A stretch of DNA of 64,000 nucleotides from Verrucomicrobiota bacterium. Its GTDB lineage: Bacteria; Verrucomicrobiota; Verrucomicrobiia; Limisphaerales; Pedosphaeraceae. A program made the position numbers and the translations under genes. The notes under the pieces were generated by a model. The model worked only from the letters and a program-made list of their open reading frames with translations. It did no database searches and had not been told where the DNA came from. The stretch spans positions 29,044 to 93,043 of the forward strand of contig JAJPHR010000102.1 in assembly GCA_021325145.1 (NCBI GenBank), given 5' to 3'. Below are positions 1 through 8,751 of this stretch, one piece after another; position 1 is the first letter of the stretch; every line of letters begins with the position of its first letter.

Positions 1-1
1 C

Positions 2-2509
2 ATCACGCGGCTCACGGCCACTAATCCCGATGATCGCATGCCGCCGGCCAACAAGGGAGGGCCACTGTCCGCGAATCAAATTGGATTGTTCCGGCGCTGG
101 ATTGCGGAGGGTGCGGGGTACTCGCCGCATTGGGCGTTCACAGCGCCGCAGCGGCCAGCGTTGCCCAAGGTTCATGATGCCAGGTGGGCGAAAACTCCCA
201 TCGACCGCTTCGTGCTGAACCGGTTGGAGCAGGAGAAATTGAAGCCGGCCGGGCAGGCGTCGCGTGAAATCCTGATTCGCCGGGCGACTTTGGATTTGAC
301 CGGCTTGCCGCCCACGCCGGAGGAAATCGACGCTTTCGTCATGGATCACTCACCGGAAGCGTACGAAAAGCTGGTTGATCGCCTGCTGGCCTCGCCGCAT
401 TACGGCGAACGCTGGGGGCGGCATTGGCTGGATGTGGCGCGCTACGCGGATTCAGGCGGGTTCGAGACGGACATTTTCTTCGGGCACGCGTGGCGGTACC
501 GCGATTACGTGATTCAGTCCTTCAACGCGGACAAGCCGTTCGACCGGTTCATCAAGGAACAGATTGCGGGCGATGAGTTGTATCCGCAGGACCAGGAGGC
601 GGTGATTGCCACGAGCCTGTACACCACGGGACCTGTCCTGGAAGAATCCGCCATGGTCAAGGGCAAGCTCGAGTATGATCTGTTTACCGACGCTGTGGAC
701 ACGACCGGCTCGGCTTTTCTCGGCTTGACAGTGGGATGCGCGCGCTGCCACGACCACAAATACGATCCCATTTCGCAGAAGGATTATTTTGCCATGCAGG
801 CGATTTTCTCCGCGAGCGACCAGTTCGATTTCGGTCCGGACGGGAAGAAGATCAGCGGAGAGGCGGCGGTGAAGAATACGCTGACGCAGTTCGAACTCGA
901 ACAGGCCAAGACCCGGGTGCGCCGTGAGCGCGACCCGGCTTTGCGCGAAGCCGCTTTGCGCCAGGTGGGTGATTATTTCATCCAGAAGGACAAGGACCTG
1001 GCCGCGCGCGTCGAGCAATCGCGCCGGTACCTGGCACTGGCCAGGGTGCGGGAGGAATATCAACCGGCGCTGGCGGAGGTCGGGATTGGGCCGAGCGCTC
1101 ACAGTGCCAATGCCGTTCAAAGCGCCGAGGTAAAACTCGCGGTCCAACTCGCGACGGCGGACAATGCCGCCGGCAATAATGCCGACGAGCAGGACGCGGA
1201 CGGGAACCAGGCGGAAAAGGAGCAGGAAACATTTTACGCGCCTTCCGGAGATAAGCGGGATGATTTGCTCTACGAAATCGGGTACCGAATGCTTGATTTG
1301 GGCAGCAAGCGTACGCGCCAGGAATACAATAAACTGCTGACGCCGCGTGAGAAGCGCCGCTTCCTCATCGCGTACGGCAAGGAGAACCTCGAACTGCAAA
1401 AGCCCGCCAATTTGATTGAGGACGTGGATGCTTTGCGCAGTGACATTGGGAAGCAACACTGCGCGGAAGATTCGGAAATTCCCATGCGCGTGCTGGCCCA
1501 TCGGGAAAAGCCGCTCGAAACCCGGGTGTTGAATCACGGTGATTTGGACAACTGGGGCGACCTCGTGAAACCGGCGTTCCCCGCCAGCCTTGCTCGTGGC
1601 GCGACCCTCGCCGGCCAACCGCCGGACCAATGGCGCGCGACGCTCGCCAATTGGATTGCCTCCGAAAAAAATCCGCTGACCGCGCGAGTCATCGTGAATC
1701 GCTTGTGGCAATGGCATTTCGGCGAGGGCCTGGTTCGCACGCCGAATGATTTTGGCACGCGCGGCGATCGGCCGACCCACCCGGAACTCCTGGATTGGCT
1801 GGCGGTCGAATTTGTCGAACACGGTTGGAGCATCAAGCATCTGAACCGGCTCATCATGCTGTCGAGCACGTATCAAATGTCCTCGATCGCGAAGCCCAGG
1901 ACGTTGGCGCGCGATCCGGATAACCGGTGGCTGACGCGGTTCCAGCCGCGCCGCCTGGAGGCCGAGGTGATTTGGGACAGCCTGCGCGCGGTGGCGGGGA
2001 CGCTGAACCCGGAGATGTATGGCCTGCCGTTTGCGCCGCCGTTGGATGACCAGGAACAGATCGGAAATTTTCGCCGTTGGCCAACCAGCACGCCCGCGGA
2101 ATCAAACCGGCGGGCGGTCTATTTGTTGCTCAAGCGTTCCTTTCGCTTTCCGATGTTGAGCGCGTTCGATCTGCCGGATAATGCGGTGAGTTGCGGGCGG
2201 CGGGACACCACCACCGTGCCGAACCAGGCGCTGGCCATGTTGAACAATCGCACGATCAAGGAACAAGCGGCGGCGTTTGCCGACCGGCTCCTGCGCGAAA
2301 CGCACGGGAATTTGGAGGCGGTGCCAGGGCTGGCGTGGCGTTACGCCTACGGACGGCAGATCACACCGGACGAAGCACGCGAAACCGCGCGGTTTCTCAA
2401 AGCGCAGATGGAAGCTTCGCCGGCAAAAGCCGGCGACCAGACAAAGAAAGCCATTGAAGAACTGTGCCTCGCGCTGTTTAACACGAATGAATTTATTTAT
2501 GAGCAATAG
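2..2509 (+). CDS. PSCyt1/DUF1549/DUF1553 protein, 5' truncated by window edge
   Basis: The frame is open to the left edge, so the true start is outside. The first visible residues (ITRLTATNPDDRMPPA and a following QIGLFRRWI helix) match the C-terminal part of a planctomycete-type cytochrome c domain; its CxxCH heme site would lie upstream. DUF1549 follows, with the family landmarks GERWGRHWLDVARYADS (about 400-450) and CARCHDHKYDP (about 738-770). DUF1553 fills the last third, with the landmark VIVNRLWQWHFGEGLV. These proteins are typical of Verrucomicrobia and Planctomycetes; they are thought to be secreted, and their reaction is unproven. A Glu/Asn/Ala-rich low-complexity segment lies near 1130-1240. 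The DUF1501 partner follows 47 nt downstream on the same strand. A second pair is at 23.9-27.8 kb. Confidence 0.93.
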   Translation: MTRLTATNPDDRMPPANKGGPLSANQIGLFRRWIAEGAGYSPHWAFTAPQRPALPKVHDARWAKTPIDRFVLNRLEQEKLKPAGQASREILIRRATLDLTGLPPTPEEIDAFVMDHSPEAYEKLVDRLLASPHYGERWGRHWLDVARYADSGGFETDIFFGHAWRYRDYVIQSFNADKPFDRFIKEQIAGDELYPQDQEAVIATSLYTTGPVLEESAMVKGKLEYDLFTDAVDTTGSAFLGLTVGCARCHDHKYDPISQKDYFAMQAIFSASDQFDFGPDGKKISGEAAVKNTLTQFELEQAKTRVRRERDPALREAALRQVGDYFIQKDKDLAARVEQSRRYLALARVREEYQPALAEVGIGPSAHSANAVQSAEVKLAVQLATADNAAGNNADEQDADGNQAEKEQETFYAPSGDKRDDLLYEIGYRMLDLGSKRTRQEYNKLLTPREKRRFLIAYGKENLELQKPANLIEDVDALRSDIGKQHCAEDSEIPMRVLAHREKPLETRVLNHGDLDNWGDLVKPAFPASLARGATLAGQPPDQWRATLANWIASEKNPLTARVIVNRLWQWHFGEGLVRTPNDFGTRGDRPTHPELLDWLAVEFVEHGWSIKHLNRLIMLSSTYQMSSIAKPRTLARDPDNRWLTRFQPRRLEAEVIWDSLRAVAGTLNPEMYGLPFAPPLDDQEQIGNFRRWPTSTPAESNRRAVYLLLKRSFRFPMLSAFDLPDNAVSCGRRDTTTVPNQALAMLNNRTIKEQAAAFADRLLRETHGNLEAVPGLAWRYAYGRQITPDEARETARFLKAQMEASPAKAGDQTKKAIEELCLALFNTNEFIYEQ

Positions 2510-2556
2510 CGATGCCATTGTGGTCGCGCTGCCCAAGCTTCGACCACGCAACCATT

Positions 2557-4011
2557 ATGAATCCTAAACCTCAGACAATCTCCCGGCGGCATTGGATCAC
2601 GCGTGTCGGTTGCGGGATGGCTTCCTGGGCCCTGCTCGATTTGCTGGAGCGCGAAGGCCATGCTGAGGTATTGCGCGCGGCCGGCCCCGACCTGGGCAAT
2701 CCGCTCGCGCCGAAACCGCCGCATTTTCCAGCGAAAGCGCGCTCGGTCATTTTCCTGATGATGGCGGGCGGGCCGAGCCAAATGGAAACGTTCGATCCCA
2801 AGCCGGTGCTGAACAAACTGAACGGCAAACCAATGCCGGCGAGTTTCGGCAGCATTCAGGCCCAGTTCACGGATGTCACGGCCCAGCCGCTGCTCGGTTC
2901 CAGGCTGAATTTCCAAAAGTGCGGTCGATCCGGCATCGAAATCTCCGAGGCGTTTCCGCATCTGCAACAGCAGGCGGACAGGCTGGCCGTCATCCGGAGC
3001 TGTTACCATGAGGCGTTTAACCACTCTCCGGCGCAATATTTCCTGACGACCGGCCAATCGCGGATGGGCTGGCCGAGTGTCGGGGCGTGGGTCACCTATG
3101 GCCTGGGCTCGGTCGCGGACAACCTGCCGGCGATGGTCGTCCTGGCTGAACCCGACGGCAAACTCAAAGGCGGCACGCCCTGCTGGGGCAACGGCTTTTT
3201 GCCCGCGATTTACCAGGGCGCGCCGGTGCAGAGCGACGGCACGCCGATTCTCTATTTGAATCGCCAGCAAGGAATCACCGAACAGGGCCAGCGACAGATT
3301 TTGAACCTGTCGCAATGGTTGAACCGCAAATTCAGCGCGGAAACTTCCTCCGCCACCGCCGAACTGGATTCACGCATCGCCTCGTATGAACTGGCGTTCC
3401 GCATGCAATCGGCCGCGCCGGAAGCGGTGGATGTTTCGAAGGAATCCGCGGCGACAAAAAAACTGTATGGACTCGATGACGACCGGACCCGGAGTTTTGG
3501 CGTGCGCTGCCTGATTGCGCGGCGATTGGTGGAACGCGGCGTGCGATTCGTGCAGGTGATCTCCGGCAGCGGCGACGCCAAAGACTGGGACCATCACGAT
3601 GACGTGTACGCGGGGACGTTACGGCAGGCGAGAAAAGTGGACCAGCCCATCGCGGCGTTGATGCGCGATTTGGATGCGCGCGGATTGCTGGAACAAACGT
3701 TGATCGTCTGGTCCGGCGAATTTGGCCGCACCCCCACGTCGCAAAGCACGCTCGGACGCGACCACAATCCCAACGGTTTCACCATGTGGATGGCCGGCGG
3801 CGGGATTCGCGGCGGGAAAGTCATCGGCGCGACGGATGATATTGGTTTGCGCGCAGTCGAGGACAAGGTGCACATCCATGATGCGCATGCGACGATTCTT
3901 TCGTTGTTGGGGTTGGATCATCGGAAATTGACTTACCTGTTCCAGGGCCGCGAGCAACGGCTGACGGATGTGGGCGGGGCGAATGATCTGGCGGGGCGGT
4001 TGACGGCGTGA
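2557..4011 (+). CDS. DUF1501 domain protein, Tat-type signal
   Basis: 484 residues, the usual DUF1501 length (a sulfatase/alkaline-phosphatase-like fold; substrate unknown). The start at 2557 is chosen over an in-frame ATG at 2512 because it places the twin-arginine motif SRRHWITRVGCG at residues 8-19, as in family members; no clear Shine-Dalgarno is seen at either. Landmarks: MMAGGPSQMETFDPKP near residue 66, RCLIARRLVERGVRFVQV in the second half, WSGEFGRTP, GRDHNPNGFTMWMAGGGIRGG, and the C-terminal IHDAHATILSLLGLDH. The gene lies directly downstream of a DUF1549/1553 gene, the standard partner. The pair is inferred to act together outside the cytoplasm. Confidence 0.92.
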   Translation: MNPKPQTISRRHWITRVGCGMASWALLDLLEREGHAEVLRAAGPDLGNPLAPKPPHFPAKARSVIFLMMAGGPSQMETFDPKPVLNKLNGKPMPASFGSIQAQFTDVTAQPLLGSRLNFQKCGRSGIEISEAFPHLQQQADRLAVIRSCYHEAFNHSPAQYFLTTGQSRMGWPSVGAWVTYGLGSVADNLPAMVVLAEPDGKLKGGTPCWGNGFLPAIYQGAPVQSDGTPILYLNRQQGITEQGQRQILNLSQWLNRKFSAETSSATAELDSRIASYELAFRMQSAAPEAVDVSKESAATKKLYGLDDDRTRSFGVRCLIARRLVERGVRFVQVISGSGDAKDWDHHDDVYAGTLRQARKVDQPIAALMRDLDARGLLEQTLIVWSGEFGRTPTSQSTLGRDHNPNGFTMWMAGGGIRGGKVIGATDDIGLRAVEDKVHIHDAHATILSLLGLDHRKLTYLFQGREQRLTDVGGANDLAGRLTA

Positions 4012-4096
4012 AAGCAAAGGCTTTTAAATCGTAGCCTCCTTGCGTCGGCGACTACGAATGTTGTTTTAAACTGCCGCCACCCGGGTCTTTCCGCAC

Positions 4097-4124
4097 TCGA
4101 CTCCCGTTTGTTCCGTGCTAGCTT
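4097..4124 (+). promoter_or_regulatory. Probable promoter, extended -10, leaderless
   Basis: TCGACT (4097-4102), a 16-nt spacer, then TGC-TAGCTT with the -10 hexamer at 4119-4124. The GTG start at 4131 follows after only six bases, so transcription would begin at or beside the start codon. The same arrangement recurs at four other genes in the window. Confidence 0.5.
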
Positions 4125-4130
4125 GGCAAG

Positions 4131-5141
4131 GTGAATAATCTGCTTATTGGTTTGCTTGGTGCATTGATCGCGACCAATCAGCCGGTGGCGGTGAGCAATC
4201 TCATCACCCAAACAACCGGGCTGACGGTCAACGTGCCTGATCCGAATGATCCGGTGGAAAAGGAATTTCACAAGATCATGACGGATGATGATGCGGTCCT
4301 GGCCGAAGTGGATGGCTGGATCAGGGAAAATAACGACTTCGCGGAAAAGGGCGGCGGTATCCCGGCGGACACGCTCAATACCCGCATCCACGCCAAGTTC
4401 GCCGGCACCATCAAGGCCTATGAGGATTTTATCCAGCGCCATCCCGAACACGTCCGTGCCCGGCTGGCGTACGGCAGTTTTCTGAATGACATCAAGGATG
4501 AAGAAGGGGCGGAGGCGCAATGGAAAAAGGCGCTGGAACTGGACCCGAAAAACCCCGCCTGCTGGAACAACCTGGGCCTGCTTTACACCGGCGGCCACCT
4601 TGGGAAAACCAAGGAGGGGATCCAGTATTTCGAGAAGGCGATCGAGTTGAATCCGAAAGAGCCGCTTTATTACCGCAACCTGGCGGACGTCGTCGGCTTG
4701 TTCCGCAAGGATGCAATGGAATATTACAAGATCGACGAACAACAAGTGTTCAACAAAACGCTCGCCTTGTACCAGCAGGCGCGGAAATTGGATCCGGACG
4801 ATTTCGAGCTGGCCCAGAATCTTGCTGAGACGTACTACGGCATCAAGCCGTTCCGCGCTGATGAAGGGCTGGCCGCGTGGACGAATGCGTTGAACGTGGC
4901 CGAGAACGAGCTTGAACGCGAGGGCGTGTACATCCATCTGGCGCGGTTCAAACTTCATGCCGAACGGTTTGCCCAGGCGCGCGAGCAACTCAACGGTGTC
5001 ACCAACGAAATGTTCTTTACCCAGAAAATGCGCCTGCTTCACAACATTGACGATCAGGAGTCCAAGGCGCAGCAAACAAATGCCGCCCCGGCGGCGGTGG
5101 AGTTGAAATCGGCGACGCCCGGTAAGAAGCCATCACCGTAG
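4131..5141 (+). CDS. Secreted tetratricopeptide repeat protein
   Basis: 336 residues starting with GTG. An N-terminal hydrophobic stretch (NNLLIGLLGALIATN) is a probable signal peptide or anchor. Residues about 80-250 hold TPR units, for example HPEHVRARLAYGSFLNDI, ALELDPKNPACWNNLGLLY, AIELNPKEPLYYRNLADV and ARKLDPDDFELAQNLAETY. The C-terminus is Ala/Pro/Lys-rich. TPRs mediate protein-protein contacts, so the specific partner cannot be told. It stands alone, 119 nt after the DUF1501 gene and 173 nt before the BamD-like gene, apparently with its own promoter. Confidence 0.85.
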   Translation: MNNLLIGLLGALIATNQPVAVSNLITQTTGLTVNVPDPNDPVEKEFHKIMTDDDAVLAEVDGWIRENNDFAEKGGGIPADTLNTRIHAKFAGTIKAYEDFIQRHPEHVRARLAYGSFLNDIKDEEGAEAQWKKALELDPKNPACWNNLGLLYTGGHLGKTKEGIQYFEKAIELNPKEPLYYRNLADVVGLFRKDAMEYYKIDEQQVFNKTLALYQQARKLDPDDFELAQNLAETYYGIKPFRADEGLAAWTNALNVAENELEREGVYIHLARFKLHAERFAQAREQLNGVTNEMFFTQKMRLLHNIDDQESKAQQTNAAPAAVELKSATPGKKPSP

Positions 5142-5279
5142 GGCAATCTTCGGCCCGCCATCGGCGCCCCTGAGGTGTTACCCATGCGGTGAGGAGAAAG
5201 TATAACCAGGCGAAAAATCAAGCGACTTGCGTTCCACTATACTACGCTCGGAGCCGAGCCTCAAATTCGCCGCGGTTCC

Positions 5280-5308
5280 TTGACTTACGGAGTGCGGCTG
5301 GCTAAGCT
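5280..5308 (+). promoter_or_regulatory. Probable sigma70-type promoter of the bamD-like gene, leaderless
   Basis: TTGACT at 5280-5285, an exact 17-nt spacer, and TAAGCT at 5303-5308. The ATG at 5315 lies six bases after the -10 box, leaving no room for a Shine-Dalgarno. This is the best -35/-10 pair in the window. Confidence 0.6.
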
Positions 5309-5314
5309 CGCGGC

Positions 5315-6325
5315 ATGAAACGCTGGCTTGTCTGTGTTTTGTTGGTGGCCGGAATCGTGGTTGGATTGCCGTTCCGATCGCCAGCGCCATTGATTTATCG
5401 GGCCGGCGAGGGCTGGACGTATGAGCCGGTGGGCGGCGAAGGGAAATGGCAGCGGACGCGGGCGAAGGACCAACTGGACGTGGCGCAACAGGCGTACGAC
5501 AAGAAGGATTACAGCCTGTGCGTGAAGGCTGCGCGCCGGCTGGTGAACAACTGGCCGCTGTCGGATTACGCGCCGCGCGGGCAGTACCTGCTGGCGCGGT
5601 GCTACGAGGAGCAGAAGCAGGATGAGAAGGCGTTCAAGGCCTATCAAGTGTTGCTGGAGAAGTACCCGAAGCTGGACAATTACCAGGAAATCCTCGGGCG
5701 GCAGTTCGCGATTTGCAACCGCTTTCTTGCGGGTGAATGGTTCAAGCTTTGGGGTTACATTCCCTACGGGCCCTCAATGGACAAAACGGTGGAAATGTAC
5801 GACAAGGTGGTGAAGAACGGGCCTTACAGCGACATCGCGCCGCAGGCGCAAATGAACATCGGCGAGGCCCGCGAGAGGCAGAGCCGGTTTTTCGTGCATG
5901 ACAAGGAGCCGTATATCGAGGCGGCCAAGGCTTATGAAACCGCCGCGGACCGTTACCACGACCGGCCCAAGGTCGCCTCGGAAGCGATGTACAAAGCCGG
6001 GCTGGCTTACAACAAGCAGGCGCGCACGGCGGAATACGACCAGGGCACGGCGGGCCAGGCAATCGACACGTTCACTTATTTCATGCAGCTCTATCCCGAC
6101 GACCCGCGCGTGAAGGAGGGCGAAAAGATCATTACTTCGCTCAAAACGGAGCAGGCGCGGGGGAACTTCGAGATCGCACGGTTCTATGAGAAGGGCCATC
6201 ACTGGGAGGCGGCGCGCATTTATTACAACGAATCGCTGCAGTTGGATCCCTATTCGCCTTACGCGGCGACTTCGTTGCAGCGCATTTCGGAATTGAACAA
6301 GCGCCTGGGCAAACCGGCGCAATAA
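5315..6325 (+). CDS. bamD: BamD-like outer membrane assembly protein (TPR)
   Basis: 336 residues. A hydrophobic signal (about residues 3-20) is followed by TPR-like helices: QQAYDKKDYSLCVKAARRLV, YAPRGQYLLARCYEEQKQDEKAF, KAYETAADRYHDRPKVASEAMYKAGLAY, and AIDTFTYFMQLYPDDPRVKEG. This ordering and the tail-end ARFYEKGHHWEAARIYYNESL segment match the YfiO/BamD family, which helps fold beta-barrels into the outer membrane. There is no obvious lipobox cysteine at the N-terminus, unlike E. coli BamD, so anchoring may differ. An LptE-like lipoprotein starts six nt after the stop, which suggests an outer-membrane biogenesis operon. Confidence 0.82.
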   Translation: MKRWLVCVLLVAGIVVGLPFRSPAPLIYRAGEGWTYEPVGGEGKWQRTRAKDQLDVAQQAYDKKDYSLCVKAARRLVNNWPLSDYAPRGQYLLARCYEEQKQDEKAFKAYQVLLEKYPKLDNYQEILGRQFAICNRFLAGEWFKLWGYIPYGPSMDKTVEMYDKVVKNGPYSDIAPQAQMNIGEARERQSRFFVHDKEPYIEAAKAYETAADRYHDRPKVASEAMYKAGLAYNKQARTAEYDQGTAGQAIDTFTYFMQLYPDDPRVKEGEKIITSLKTEQARGNFEIARFYEKGHHWEAARIYYNESLQLDPYSPYAATSLQRISELNKRLGKPAQ

Positions 6326-6331
6326 AGTGAA

Positions 6332-6841
6332 GTGCGAGCGTATTACTCAGTTTTTACATGTCTGGCGTTGCTGCTGACGGGTTGCGCCGGTTACCGGCTG
6401 GGACCGACGAACGGTCTCGCCGCGAGCGGACGGTCGGTGCAGATCAGCCCGCTGGTCAATAAAACGTCGGAGCCGCGCCTGGGAGATTACGTGATGAACT
6501 CGCTGCGCAAGGATTTGCAGCAGGACGGGACCTACCGGCTCGCCACGCACGAACAGGGGGACATTATCGTCTCGGGAGTAATCCTGGCGTATCGGCGGTC
6601 GGAATTGAGTTATCTGCCGACGGATGTTGTGACGGTGCTGGATTACGACATTTACCTGACGATGCAGCTTACGGCGCGCGAACGGGCAACGGGCCGGGTG
6701 CTGGTGGACAAGCCGGTGATTGGGCGGACATCGTTGCGGGCGGGCAATGATTTGCCGAGCGCCGAGCGGCAGGCGATTCCGTTGCTGGCGGAGGATCTGG
6801 CGAGGAAGGCCACGGAGCTGTTGGTGGATGGGACCTGGTAG
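6332..6841 (+). CDS. lptE: LptE-like LPS-assembly lipoprotein
   Basis: 169 residues with a GTG start six nt after the bamD-like stop. The signal peptide ends in a lipobox LLLTGC with the lipidated Cys at residue 18, followed by AGYRLG, the characteristic start of mature LptE proteins. The remainder (VQISPLVNKTSEPRLGDYV, LRKDLQQDGTYRLA, GDIIVSGVILAYRRSELSY) fits the LptE/RlpB family that partners the LptD translocon. Identification rests on family pattern; no LptD is in view. Translation is probably coupled to the upstream gene. Confidence 0.8.
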   Translation: MRAYYSVFTCLALLLTGCAGYRLGPTNGLAASGRSVQISPLVNKTSEPRLGDYVMNSLRKDLQQDGTYRLATHEQGDIIVSGVILAYRRSELSYLPTDVVTVLDYDIYLTMQLTARERATGRVLVDKPVIGRTSLRAGNDLPSAERQAIPLLAEDLARKATELLVDGTW

Positions 6842-7144
6842 TAACCCGAGGTTAATGGCCGACGAAGGTTCTGGGGCAAAGGGCCAATCTGGCAGGCTTT
6901 CGGCGTTGGGAATAGGAATTGGGGAACCGGTGGTCATTGGATTCGGCAGTAGAAATATTTTCGTTAAGGGCCATACGAAAGTCGTTGTGGCCGTGGGGTT
7001 CGCGTGGATTTCGCGCATAATGAGTGATTTTGGGCATGGGGTTGTCAAAACCGGGTAAGTGAACGCCAAAAATGGCTTGCGATTCCAGACGGTTTGGCGA
7101 CAGTATGCGGCAGTTCACAGAAGCAACCGATAACTAAAAACTAT
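6842..7144. other. Intergenic stretch, no gene recognised
   Basis: About 300 bases between lptE and the next start. Short open frames exist on both strands but have no recognisable protein pattern. No strong hairpin or T-run terminator was seen. Confidence 0.6.
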
Positions 7145-7588
7145 ATGATTAAAAGCATTGGAAAAGTCACATTGGCGGGCCTCCTGGCTGCCATCGTTTT
7201 AGGTGTGCCGATCAAGGCGGCAGCCCAGGATCAAAGCAAGCCCGCAACACCCGCGGCTCCAAGCGCGCCCGAAGCGCCGAAGAAATCCAGGGGAACGACC
7301 TTCATTGGCAAACTCGGGGAGATCGACAAAACGGCCAAGACGTTCACCGTCGAGGAAAAGGAAAAAAAACTCACCATCGCGGTCAGTCCGGAAACGAAGT
7401 TCTACAAGAACGAAAACGACGCGAACAAACCTTCGACGCTCGAAGAAGGTGTCGTCGGCCAGGAGGTCACCGGGTCTTATATGAAGGGTGAGGATGGCAA
7501 AATGACGGCGCGCAATGTTTATTGGGGTGGCCGCGCCGGCAAGAAAAAGAAGAAGGAAAGCGATACACCCGCTCCCGCGCCCAAATAA
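7145..7588 (+). CDS. Small secreted protein with a DUF5666-like beta domain
   Basis: 147 residues from ATG 7145, chosen because it begins a good signal peptide (MIKSIGKVTLAGLLAAIVLG, then a VPIKAAA cleavage region); an in-frame ATG at 7094 would add 17 poorly fitting residues. The mature part has an Ala/Pro linker, then a single small domain, FIGKLGEIDKTAKTFTVEEK, then a strand VVGQEVTGSYMKGEDGKMTA. This resembles DUF5666/OB-like domains that are common in environmental bacteria. The C-terminal tail is Lys-rich (KKKKKE). A strong intrinsic terminator follows 20 nt downstream. No function is known. Confidence 0.75.
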   Translation: MIKSIGKVTLAGLLAAIVLGVPIKAAAQDQSKPATPAAPSAPEAPKKSRGTTFIGKLGEIDKTAKTFTVEEKEKKLTIAVSPETKFYKNENDANKPSTLEEGVVGQEVTGSYMKGEDGKMTARNVYWGGRAGKKKKKESDTPAPAPK

Positions 7589-7607
7589 TCTTCTGATTTA
7601 CTCTCCC

Positions 7608-7634
7608 AGGCAGGCCGCGCGGCCTGCCTTTTTT
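7608..7634 (+). terminator. Rho-independent terminator
   Basis: A perfect 11-bp inverted repeat (AGGCAGGCCGC/GCGGCCTGCCT, 7608-7629) runs directly into six T residues. It lies 20 nt after the 7145-7588 gene, and the T-run orientation shows it serves the plus strand. Confidence 0.85.
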
Positions 7635-7644
7635 GTTGGTGAAG

Positions 7645-8667
7645 TCAGCGCTTCTTCCACCAGGCGCCCTTGGCTTTCGCCGGGGATTGGGTGTCAGCCT
7701 GCACGTAACGTTCCCTGAGCAAATCAGCCCGGGCGGCTTCGAGGGCCATTCTGAATTCGAAGTAGCTTTGGAAGCGGTCGGCTGGGTTTTTGGCCATGGC
7801 GCGAACGAGCGCATCGCTGCCCTGCGGACTGATTTCGGGCACGACCTGGTCGGGCGGCGTCAGCGGCGTATAGACATGTGCCGCAGCCACTTCGTCCGCC
7901 GTGGCGGCTTCAAAAGGAACGTGTCCGGTCAAGGCGTGGTACAGTGTTCCACCCAGGCTGTACATGTCCGAAAGGAAGGTTTCGGGCTCACGCTTCATCT
8001 TCTCCGGTGCGACATAGTAAGGCGTGCCCCAAGCTGCGTCATCGGGGTTATGTTCCACCTCGGCTTTGCGGGCGAGACCAAAATCGATCAGCTTGGGCTC
8101 GTTATCCGCGTTGAAAAGGATGTTGCCAGGCTTGATGTCACGATGCAGGAAATTATGTCTGAGCGCCAGATCCAGCGCGTCAGCCACTTTTGCGCCGATG
8201 TCCAGCACATCGAGTTCCGGCAGTCGCTGGTAGAGTTCGATGCGCCCGTCCAGGCTGCCCTGGTCGGCAAGTTCCATGACCAGATACTTTTGCTTCTCGC
8301 ACTCGTCGAAAGTGTAGATGTGAATGATGTTCGTATGATTGAGCGAAGCACAGGCGCGGGCCTCCCGGTAGAAACTCTCGAGCGCCTGGGGGTCATTCGC
8401 CAATTCCGGCTTCATCACCTTGAGGGCCACCTCCCGTTCCAGGATGGTATCAAACGCTCGGTACACGGTGCCCATGCCTCCTGACGCGATATATGCGCGA
8501 AGCTCAAACTGCCGCATCCGCAGCGGCATCATGATGGCATAGCCGCACTTGGTACAGGGTGTCGTCGCCAGCGGTTGTAAGTCTCCGGGAATGAAGACCT
8601 TGGCACCACAGCCGGTACATGTCACCATCCGCAACTGTTTCCTGTCGTCGCCTGTCACGGTTGTCAC
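7645..8667 (-). CDS. Ser/Thr protein kinase with N-terminal zinc ribbon
   Basis: 340 residues, GTG start. Residues 17-41 form a zinc ribbon (CTGC ... CTKC). The Hanks-type kinase domain begins near residue 55: glycine loop SGGMGTVY (62-69), ATP lysine K83 in VALK, catalytic loop HRDIKPGN (175-182), DFG (195-197) and APE-like VAPEK (219-223). All catalytic residues are present, so it should be active. No transmembrane segment or sensor domain follows the kinase, and the protein ends in a Lys-rich tail, so it is probably cytoplasmic. Substrates cannot be told. A leaderless-type promoter lies six bases upstream of the start. Confidence 0.93.
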   Translation of the reverse strand: MTTVTGDDRKQLRMVTCTGCGAKVFIPGDLQPLATTPCTKCGYAIMMPLRMRQFELRAYIASGGMGTVYRAFDTILEREVALKVMKPELANDPQALESFYREARACASLNHTNIIHIYTFDECEKQKYLVMELADQGSLDGRIELYQRLPELDVLDIGAKVADALDLALRHNFLHRDIKPGNILFNADNEPKLIDFGLARKAEVEHNPDDAAWGTPYYVAPEKMKREPETFLSDMYSLGGTLYHALTGHVPFEAATADEVAAAHVYTPLTPPDQVVPEISPQGSDALVRAMAKNPADRFQSYFEFRMALEAARADLLRERYVQADTQSPAKAKGAWWKKR

Positions 8668-8673
8668 AGCTCA

Positions 8674-8701
8674 ATCATAGCATTTTTTGTTCCCACGACA
8701 A
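8674..8701 (-). promoter_or_regulatory. Probable promoter of the kinase gene, leaderless
   Basis: Read on the minus strand: TTGTCG (8701-8696), a 16-nt spacer, and TGC-TATGAT with the -10 hexamer at 8679-8674. Six bases then separate it from the GTG start at 8667. Confidence 0.55.
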
Positions 8702-8751
8702 GCCCGGAGACGCCCTACGCGTTCCGCGACCAACCCGGTTTTGAATTCCTG

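Noticed and set aside
452..1876. Open frame of 474 codons on the minus strand
   Set aside because: Antisense to the DUF1549/1553 gene, no recognisable motifs.
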